Source of the DNA: Pseudomonadota bacterium
Lineage (GTDB): Bacteria; Pseudomonadota; Gammaproteobacteria; Xanthomonadales; Rhodanobacteraceae
Length of the DNA: 64,000 nucleotides
NCBI GenBank assembly: GCA_023388255.1
Contig: JAEWGO010000012.1
Location: 1-64,000, forward strand
Reading direction: 5' to 3'
Every line of letters starts with the position of its first letter. The stretch's first letter is position 1. Below are positions 36,871-43,589 of this stretch, piece after piece. The notes under the pieces were generated by a model that had not been told where the DNA came from, ran no database searches, and saw nothing but the letters and a program-made list of their open reading frames with translations. The position numbers and the translations under genes were made by a program.

Positions 36871-36939
36871 CTTTGTAGCGCATCCCCACCAAAGCCCGGC
36901 CGCGCGCCGGGCTTCGAAAACGGGGTCAGGTTCACTTTT
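36857..36939 (+). repeat. Two copies of the GGGGTCAGG repeat
   Basis: A copy of the GGGGTCAGGTCTAGCTTTG type lies at 36857-36880, and one of the GGGGTCAGGTTCACTT type at 36922-36939. The first matches the inverted copy at 11572 in 22 of 23 positions, the second the inverted copy at 11531. Together they repeat, in opposite orientation, the pair at the left edge of the first island. Confidence 0.75.
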
Positions 36940-36961
36940 TTGGATACATGAGACCGACGCA

Positions 36962-37801
36962 ATGAACGGACTCAAGAACGTACGCACCCGCCACCACGAC
37001 GCCTTGTCTCGCGTGGACTGGCGCAAGCTCGAAGTGCTGCTCGCCGACTACTACCGCCGGCTGGGCTACAACGTCGAGCACACCGGCACCGGCGGCACTG
37101 GTGCCCGCTTCGACGGTGGCATCGATCTCAAGTTGCGCAAGGAAGACGCGTTAGTGCTGGTCCAGGCCAAGCATTGGAACGCGAAGCAGGTGCCGCACAA
37201 CGACGTGCATCAGCTGATCGGCTTGATGGTCAATCATGGCGCTAGCGGCGCGATCCTCGTGACCAGCGGCGAGTTCACGAAGGCGGCGATCGAGGCGGCG
37301 AACAAGCAGGGGCATGTGCAGCTGATCGACGGCGCGCAGTTGCGCGCGATGCTCGGGCCGCTGCCGGAAGAAGAGGCAGGCCGCGAGTCTTCGTGTTCCG
37401 CGCCCGTTACGGCGGCGGCTTCTCGAAGTCGCTCGCCATCGCGACGTCGTGATAGCGAGGGAAGGAAGTCGCCGGGCCTGATCGCAAAGATCGTTTCCCT
37501 CGTTATCGTCGCGGCCATCGTGTGGTTGATCGTGGATGTCGCTTGGCTTCGAGTCCGCAACAGTGTGACTGCGGCGCACCCGGTCGTGCGTCCCGCGCAA
37601 ACCGTGCAGAGGCAGCCAGCACTCGCGTTTCGGCCAGCGATTGTGGCGAAACCTGGCGCGCCGGCGCCCGCTGCTGCAGCAAGCAATGAGCAGGAGGCCG
37701 GTCGAGCGCGCGCGTTGTCCGGCGCGGAGCTGAAGGAGTGGGAGCGCAGGAACGCCGAGTCCATGAGGATTCTCGAAAAGACCACGCCGGAAATGCAGTG
37801 A
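36962..37801 (+). CDS. Membrane-anchored Mrr-like restriction endonuclease
   Basis: This 279-aa protein has an Mrr_cat nuclease domain at 15-132: WRKLEVLLADYYRRLGYNVE, GARFDGGIDL with Asp55, and VQAKHW with Gln68 and Lys70 (the D-QxK version of the PD-(D/E)xK site), then LIGLMVNHGASGAILVTSG. A basic linker (RSRSPSRRRDSEGRK) leads to one membrane helix (about 173-195), and a further 85 residues end in a charged helix. Mrr proteins cleave methylated or foreign DNA, and a membrane anchor could place the enzyme where DNA enters. ATG 36962 follows the repeat by 22 bp; the frame is open upstream but that part crosses the repeats. Confidence 0.85.
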   Translation: MNGLKNVRTRHHDALSRVDWRKLEVLLADYYRRLGYNVEHTGTGGTGARFDGGIDLKLRKEDALVLVQAKHWNAKQVPHNDVHQLIGLMVNHGASGAILVTSGEFTKAAIEAANKQGHVQLIDGAQLRAMLGPLPEEEAGRESSCSAPVTAAASRSRSPSRRRDSEGRKSPGLIAKIVSLVIVAAIVWLIVDVAWLRVRNSVTAAHPVVRPAQTVQRQPALAFRPAIVAKPGAPAPAAAASNEQEAGRARALSGAELKEWERRNAESMRILEKTTPEMQ

Positions 37802-37933
37802 ACGAGAGCGGCATGCCGGCCTCTGTCCGGAAATAGGGTCGGCGGGAAGCCGCGGGCTGGGCATGGGGATTTGCGAAGTGGCGATGGGGCGTGTGTCTTT
37901 TCCATCCCGCCTCATCGTGCAACGATCCGCGGC

Positions 37934-38383
<450 letters not shown>

Positions 38384-38411
38384 GGGCTCCTTCCACACGA
38401 GTGTCACCGCA

Positions 38412-38822
38412 ATGGATATCAACATCCACGCAAGTTTTCTTCCGCAAACCGACCCGGAGGCTTCCCTGACGTTCTATCGCGACGTGCTCGGCTTCGAAGT
38501 GCGCAACGATGTCGGCTACAACGGTCTGCGATGGATCACCGTCGGGCCTCCCGACCAGCCCGGCACGTCCATCGTGCTGTACCCGCCGGCCGCCAGCCCG
38601 GGCGTGAACGACGATGAAAAACGAACCATCGCCGAGATGATGGCGAAGGGCACCTACGCGATCATGCTGCTGGCCACCCGGGATCTCGATGCCGCGTTCG
38701 AACGGATACAGGCCAGCGGCGCCGAGATTGTCGAGGAACCGACGCAGCAACCCTACGGCGTTCGCGACTGCGCCATCCGCGATCCCGCGGGCAACCTGCT
38801 TCGCGTCCAGCAGCGGGGCTGA
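38412..38822 (+). CDS. VOC (glyoxalase/bleomycin-resistance-like) family protein
   Basis: This 136-aa protein has two beta-alpha-beta-beta-beta modules of the vicinal oxygen chelate fold, with the typical start HASFLPQTDPEASLTFYRDVLGFEV and end GVRDCAIRDPAGNLLRVQQ. Metal-ligand positions are only partly obvious (His6, Glu or Asp later). The function is unspecified: lyase, dioxygenase or binding protein. The AraC gene upstream on the same strand likely regulates it. Confidence 0.88.
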   Translation: MDINIHASFLPQTDPEASLTFYRDVLGFEVRNDVGYNGLRWITVGPPDQPGTSIVLYPPAASPGVNDDEKRTIAEMMAKGTYAIMLLATRDLDAAFERIQASGAEIVEEPTQQPYGVRDCAIRDPAGNLLRVQQRG

Positions 38823-38854
38823 GGTTTTCATCCGGAGTGTTGCGAGGAGTTTCG

Positions 38855-39340
38855 ATGAGCGAATCTGCAAGGAAAAGTGCGCGCACGTCCGCCAAGAGCG
38901 CCGCGGCGACAGGCAAGGCAGCCAAGGGATTCACGCCCGAGGAGCGGGGCGCCATGAAGGCGCGCGCCCAGGAACTGAAAGCGGAGGCGCGTGCGAACAA
39001 GAACAAGGCCGAAGGCGAAAGCGCCGCGCTCGCGGCGATCGCTGCGATGAAGGGCTCGGATCGCGCCTTGGCCACGCGGCTCCACGCGATCATCAAGGCC
39101 AGCGCGCCAAGCCTCTTGGCGAAGACCTGGTATGGAATGCCCGCGTACACCCAGGACGACAAGGTTGTCTGCTTCTTCCAGAGCGCGCAGAAGTTCAACA
39201 CCCGCTATGCGACGTTCGGATTCAGCGCAACGGCGAAGCTCGACGAGGGTGCGATGTGGCCGGTCGCGTTCGCGCTGACGGAGTTGACCGCCGCTGAGGA
39301 ATCACGGATTCGTGCGCTACTGACGAAGGCGGTCGGCTGA
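38855..39340 (+). CDS. DUF1801-domain protein
   Basis: This 161-aa protein has a long basic, Ala/Lys-rich N-terminus (1-70) and a C-terminal DUF1801 (YdhG-like) domain (75-160: LHAIIKASAPSLLAKTWYGMPAYTQDDKVVCFFQ...RYATFGF). GAGGAG six bases before the ATG sets the start inside a slightly longer frame. The basic tail might bind nucleic acid. The function is unknown; it follows the VOC gene by 32 bp and may share its transcript. Confidence 0.82.
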   Translation: MSESARKSARTSAKSAAATGKAAKGFTPEERGAMKARAQELKAEARANKNKAEGESAALAAIAAMKGSDRALATRLHAIIKASAPSLLAKTWYGMPAYTQDDKVVCFFQSAQKFNTRYATFGFSATAKLDEGAMWPVAFALTELTAAEESRIRALLTKAVG

Positions 39341-39510
39341 CGCGCGGGAAACGAGGGGAGCGGCTGAGGTGAACCTGAAGCCGTGCGAATATCGTTGTCG
39401 GCCGCGTGCGGACGTCGAGCATCCGCACGCTTTCGCCTTGGTGCCATCCGTCGGCAGCGTTTGCGGAAACACCCCATTCGATCGCCTTCCCGTGCGGGAA
39501 ACTCCGTCCC

Positions 39511-40602
39511 TCAGGGCACGAAACTGAGGAACAGGTATGCGGCAAACATCACCAGGTGCGCCACGCCGGGCAGCATGGTGGTGCGGCCGGTCCGCAGCGA
39601 GATGGACACGACGAACAAGGTGAGCACCAGCAGCACGGTCGATTTCGCATCGACCCCGAGCGCGAGCGGCCAACCCATGATCACGGACAGCACGGCGACC
39701 GTGGGCACGGTCAGTCCGATGCTGGCGATGGCCGAGCCGATCGCGAGATTGAGGCTCGTCTGCAAGCGATTGGCATGCGCGGCGCGGATGGCCGCAACGC
39801 TTTCCGGCAGCAGCACGATGGCGGCGATCAGGATGCCGATCGTGGCAGCGGGAGCGCCGGCCACCTCCAGCGCCGCCTCGATTGCCGGCGAAATGCCTTT
39901 CGCGCTCAATACCACGGCCACGAGAGCGAGCAGCAGCAGTCCCAAGCTGACGAAAGCCTCGCTGTTGCTCGGTTGTGTCGCATGCTCGTCGGGATCTTCG
40001 AGTTCCCCGGCCGCCGGCAGGAAATAGTCGCGATGGCGCATCGTCTGGAAGATGGTGAATGCGGCGAACAGCACGAGGGTCGCCACGGCGACGAACAGCA
40101 ACTGGCTGGAGGTATAGACCGGCCCCGGTGCGCTGGTGGAGTAGTTCGGCACGATCAGCGCGAATACGACGATGACCGTCAGCGTGCCGAGCGCGGCATT
40201 GACGCCTTCCAGCTTGAAGCCCTGCACGCCATGCCTGCGGCCGCCGATCAGCAGGCTGGCACCGACGATGCCGTTGAGGATGATCATCACCGCGGCGAAC
40301 ACGGTATCGCGGGCCAGCCCGGTCGTAGCCTCGCCGCCGGACAGCATCATCGACACGATCAGTGCCACTTCGATCACGGTGACCGCCAGCGCCAGCACCA
40401 GCGTGCCGAACGGCTCGCCGACGCGATGCGCGATCACTTCCGCGTGATGCACTGAAGCGATCACGCTGCCCACCAGGCCCAGCACGAGCAACACGACGAT
40501 GCCCGGAAGGTTCGGCACCAGCCAGGACAACGCGAGTACGGCGATCCCGAGCGGGGGAACTGCCAGTGTCCACAGGGGGTTGTGTCGGATTTGCTGGCTC
40601 AT
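39511..40602 (-). CDS. chaA: Calcium/proton (sodium/proton) antiporter ChaA
   Basis: This 363-aa inner-membrane protein has eleven predicted helices, close to the 366 aa of E. coli ChaA. Conserved CaCA-family repeats are present: GEPFGTLVLALAVTVIEVALIVSMM and GSAIASIGLTVPTVAVLS, with acidic residues inside membrane segments. A central acidic loop (LEDPDEHATQPSNSE) is on the cytoplasmic side. It exports Ca2+, Na+ or K+ in exchange for protons at alkaline pH. The start at MSQQIRHNPLW is typical of the family; the frame upstream is open but non-coding. Confidence 0.92.
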   Translation of the reverse strand: MSQQIRHNPLWTLAVPPLGIAVLALSWLVPNLPGIVVLLVLGLVGSVIASVHHAEVIAHRVGEPFGTLVLALAVTVIEVALIVSMMLSGGEATTGLARDTVFAAVMIILNGIVGASLLIGGRRHGVQGFKLEGVNAALGTLTVIVVFALIVPNYSTSAPGPVYTSSQLLFVAVATLVLFAAFTIFQTMRHRDYFLPAAGELEDPDEHATQPSNSEAFVSLGLLLLALVAVVLSAKGISPAIEAALEVAGAPAATIGILIAAIVLLPESVAAIRAAHANRLQTSLNLAIGSAIASIGLTVPTVAVLSVIMGWPLALGVDAKSTVLLVLTLFVVSISLRTGRTTMLPGVAHLVMFAAYLFLSFVP

Positions 40603-40997
40603 CGGCTGGAGTACTCCATTGGGTAACGGTATCGCTGCAACCGGCAGAACCGGGGCGGAATCGACCTTGTCGTGACGGATGCTCGGTTGCGAGGGAACAC
40701 CGCTTTCGGAGGCGCCCGTTCCCGTGCGGTCCGCCCGCGTGGTCGAGTTGTATCTCGACGACAAGGCGGCGCGCTGCGACTGCGAACATGCCTGCATGGG
40801 CTCGTGTTCGGAACGAACGGCGTTGCAGACGCCGTGCAATCGTACATTCAGCAAGATCCAACATGCGCATCGCTATGATGCGACGTTGTAAATCCCCGCG
40901 CCCGATCTTGAACTGTGCGCTTGCGAAGGCGTCCAATGGACCCAAGCTTGATGCAAATGCCCGAACAGTCGAGCGAATGCAGGACGAGGAGTCAACC
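40603..40997. other. Divergent intergenic region
   Basis: This 395-bp gap between chaA and the secreted protein gene must hold both promoters. Short frames exist on both strands but none looks coding. A GGAGTACTCC palindrome near 40608-40617 is the only local symmetry, next to the chaA start. Confidence 0.5.
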
Positions 40998-41480
40998 GTG
41001 AAAGCCTTTACCGTGGTGAACGTCAGCGCAATCCTTGCGGCGAGCGCTTTTCTCTGCGCAGGCGTCGTCGTGGCGCAGACCCCGGCGTCAGCGCAGGCAG
41101 CGCTTCCCGTGCAGGCCAGTGAGTCCGCATCGACAGCTCCGTTGGAACTGCAGCTTCCTCCGCAGGACCCGCCGTTGTCGCGACCGTTCGGCGGTGCGGA
41201 CAGCCCGGGCGAGTACTACGGCGATCACAGTGGTGGCGACCGCAGTGGTGATGGTGGAGACGGCAGTGACAAGTCGGTACAGGTCCATGGCAGCTTCACG
41301 ACAGGAGTCGGCTATTCCAAGGGTTACGGAACGAGCACGACGAATGCGGCCGACCTCAACATCAGCAAGCAGTATGACGACGGCAAGACGGTGGACATGC
41401 ATATCCATCTGGAGCAGAGCAAGGGGCCGGGCTTCTATCCGTATGGCGGTTACTACGGGCCGCGTTATCGCGGCTACTGA
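40998..41480 (+). CDS. Secreted glycine/aspartate-rich protein of unknown function
   Basis: This 160-aa protein starts at GTG, fixed by GAGGAG six bases upstream, and has a Sec signal (about 1-27, cleavage near VVAQ). The mature part contains a Gly/Asp/Ser run (EYYGDHSGGDRSGDGGDGSD), a beta-like repeat (VQVHGSFTTGVGYSKGYG) and a Tyr/Gly tail (YPYGGYYGPRYRGY). It may be exported or outer-surface attached. No family is recognised. Confidence 0.7.
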   Translation: MKAFTVVNVSAILAASAFLCAGVVVAQTPASAQAALPVQASESASTAPLELQLPPQDPPLSRPFGGADSPGEYYGDHSGGDRSGDGGDGSDKSVQVHGSFTTGVGYSKGYGTSTTNAADLNISKQYDDGKTVDMHIHLEQSKGPGFYPYGGYYGPRYRGY

Positions 41481-41570
41481 TTCGTCTGTTGCGCCGCCAG
41501 GCATGATGATCCCGCGACGGGTACGCGGCGGGAGATTCCATATTCATCGCCGCGGCACGATAGCCAAGCG

Positions 41571-42080
41571 TCAGAGCTGGCGGTCCTCCGCCTTGAAGCG
41601 TCCATTGGTGACGGCGATCGTTCCCCCTTTGCCGTCCTTCAGGCGGAACGAGAACGTGCCTTCGTAGACTTTGCCGTTGGCGTGCGTGATCTCGAACCGG
41701 TTGTCGGTGCTGTCCTTGTCGAGGCGGTATTCCGCGTCGGGCGAGCCGCCCATCGGTTTGGAACCCTTGGCGAACGTGACATCGCAGGTGCTGCGCTCGA
41801 ACGCTTTGTGATCGAGCGTGAGCGGCTTGCCGCCTTCGAAGCCGTCGCAGATGATCGCAAGGCGGTCGATACGCGTCTTCGGCGGCGGCCATGCGGCGGC
41901 GCCCTTGGTGGATGCACTGAGCGAGAACTTGTCGCCGATCGGCACCAAGGTAATTTCGTCGTCGCCTGACTCGAACGCAATGTCGCCTACCTGCGCAGCC
42001 ATCGATTGTGGCTCGTTCGCGCGTGCGGCGGAGATTGCGGCGAGGGTGATGAAGGCGAAAGAGATCATCGAACGTGTCAT
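41571..42080 (-). CDS. Periplasmic protein of unknown function
   Basis: This 169-aa protein has a signal peptide (MTRSMISFAFITLAAISAARA). The mature part is beta-rich with two cysteines that could form a disulfide (AIICDGFEGG and RSTCDVTF). It resembles small periplasmic domains with KDGKGGTIAVTNGRF-type strands, but I cannot name the family. It stands convergent to the preceding secreted protein and divergent from pncB. Confidence 0.75.
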   Translation of the reverse strand: MTRSMISFAFITLAAISAARANEPQSMAAQVGDIAFESGDDEITLVPIGDKFSLSASTKGAAAWPPPKTRIDRLAIICDGFEGGKPLTLDHKAFERSTCDVTFAKGSKPMGGSPDAEYRLDKDSTDNRFEITHANGKVYEGTFSFRLKDGKGGTIAVTNGRFKAEDRQL

Positions 42081-42281
42081 GGCGATTCCTGCTTGATTGT
42101 GGTCGATCGACCCCCGCGTCTGCGATGAATGGAGGAGTCTGGAACAAGGTACGCAATCGGGAGCGGGAACGGGACATTGGCCGGCTCCGTGTGTCGACGC
42201 CGGGCAAGCCGTCTGCTTGTTCCAAGGGAGGTTCGCGGTAGCATCCGAGCGAAGCATCCAGCCGTTTCGGGGTTCCCCTTC

Positions 42282-43583
42282 GTGCAGACCGACCTGGCCA
42301 CCCGCGCCTACAACCACAACTGGCGCCTCGATCCGATCGTGCGCAGCCTGCTCGATACGGACTTCTACAAGCTGCTGATGCTGCAACTGATCTGGCGGCG
42401 GCATCCGGATGTGCAGGCGACGTTCGAGATGATCAACCGCAGTCGTGCGGTGCGGTTGGCCGATTCGATCCCGGAAAGCGAGCTGCGCGCGCAGCTCGAC
42501 CACGCGCGCACATTGCGTTTTGCGAAGAACGAGCTGATCTGGCTTGCCGGCAACACGTTCTACGGTCGCAAGCAGATGTTCGAGCCGGATTTCATCGCGT
42601 GGCTGGCCGATGTGCAGTTGCCGGAATACGAACTGGCTCGCGCCGATGGCCAGTATGTCCTGCGCTTCGCCGGTCCGTGGACGCACACGACATTGTGGGA
42701 GATCCCGGCGCTGGCGATCGTCAACGAACTGCGTTCGCGCAGCGCGATCGCCGGTCGCGGCCGCTTCGCGCTCGACGTGCTGTATGCGCGCGCAAAGGCG
42801 AAGTTGTGGGAAAAAGTCGAGCGCCTGCGCGCACTGCCGGACATGAAATTGTCGGATTTCGGCACGCGTCGCCGCCACGGTTTCCTGTGGCAGCGCTGGT
42901 GCGTCGAAGCGCTCAAGGAAGGACTCGGCGGTCGCTTCATCGGCACGTCGAACGTGCTCATCGCGATGGAAACCAACCTTGAAGCGATCGGTACCAACGC
43001 GCACGAGCTGCCGATGGTGCTGGCCGCGCTGGCCGATGACGATGCAGGCGTGCACGCCGCGCCATATCGCGTGCTGGACGAATGGCGCGACTCGTACTCC
43101 GGCAATCTGCTGATCGTGCTGCCGGACGCGTTCGGCACCGCTGCGTTCCTGCGCGAGGCGCCGGACTGGGTCGCCGACTGGACCGGTTTTCGCCCGGACA
43201 GCCTGCCGCCGGTCGAAGCCGGCGAGCAGATCATCCGCTGGTGGCAATCGAAGGGGCGCGATCCGCGCGAGAAATTGCTGATCTTCTCCGACGGCATGGA
43301 CGTCGCTTCGATCGAAGCGACGTATCGTCACTTTCACGGCCGCGTGCGCATGAGCTTTGGCTGGGGTACGAACCTGACCAACGACTTCCGCGGTTGCGCG
43401 CCGTTCGCGAGCGACGGCCTCGATGCGATCTCGCTGGTTTGCAAGGTCGTCGAGGCAAACGGCCGTCCCGCGGTGAAACTTTCCGACAATCCCGACAAGG
43501 CCACGGGCGATCGCGCCGAGATCGCGCGCTATCTGCGCCTGTTCGGCAGCGAGGGACAGACGCGCACGGAGGTGCGTGTCTGA
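42282..43583 (+). CDS. pncB: Nicotinate phosphoribosyltransferase
   Basis: This 433-aa enzyme of NAD salvage makes nicotinate mononucleotide from nicotinate and PRPP with ATP. Characteristic motifs are LLDTDFYKLLMLQ near the N-terminus, FGTRRRHGFLWQ (the autophosphorylated-His region), GTSNVLIAMETNLEAIGTNAHELPM, and the phosphate loop SFGWGTNLTNDF. The length is close to the roughly 400 aa norm. The start is probably GTG 42282; no clear ribosome-binding site is seen and the frame is open further upstream. The gene is convergent with the propeller-GGDEF gene, 6 bp apart. Confidence 0.93.
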   Translation: MQTDLATRAYNHNWRLDPIVRSLLDTDFYKLLMLQLIWRRHPDVQATFEMINRSRAVRLADSIPESELRAQLDHARTLRFAKNELIWLAGNTFYGRKQMFEPDFIAWLADVQLPEYELARADGQYVLRFAGPWTHTTLWEIPALAIVNELRSRSAIAGRGRFALDVLYARAKAKLWEKVERLRALPDMKLSDFGTRRRHGFLWQRWCVEALKEGLGGRFIGTSNVLIAMETNLEAIGTNAHELPMVLAALADDDAGVHAAPYRVLDEWRDSYSGNLLIVLPDAFGTAAFLREAPDWVADWTGFRPDSLPPVEAGEQIIRWWQSKGRDPREKLLIFSDGMDVASIEATYRHFHGRVRMSFGWGTNLTNDFRGCAPFASDGLDAISLVCKVVEANGRPAVKLSDNPDKATGDRAEIARYLRLFGSEGQTRTEVRV

Positions 43584-43589
43584 ACGCCC

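Noticed and set aside
36656..36961. Extension of the Mrr-like gene upstream to an ATGA overlap at 36656
   Set aside because: The extension crosses both repeat copies and has poor protein character; ATG 36962 begins at the conserved domain.
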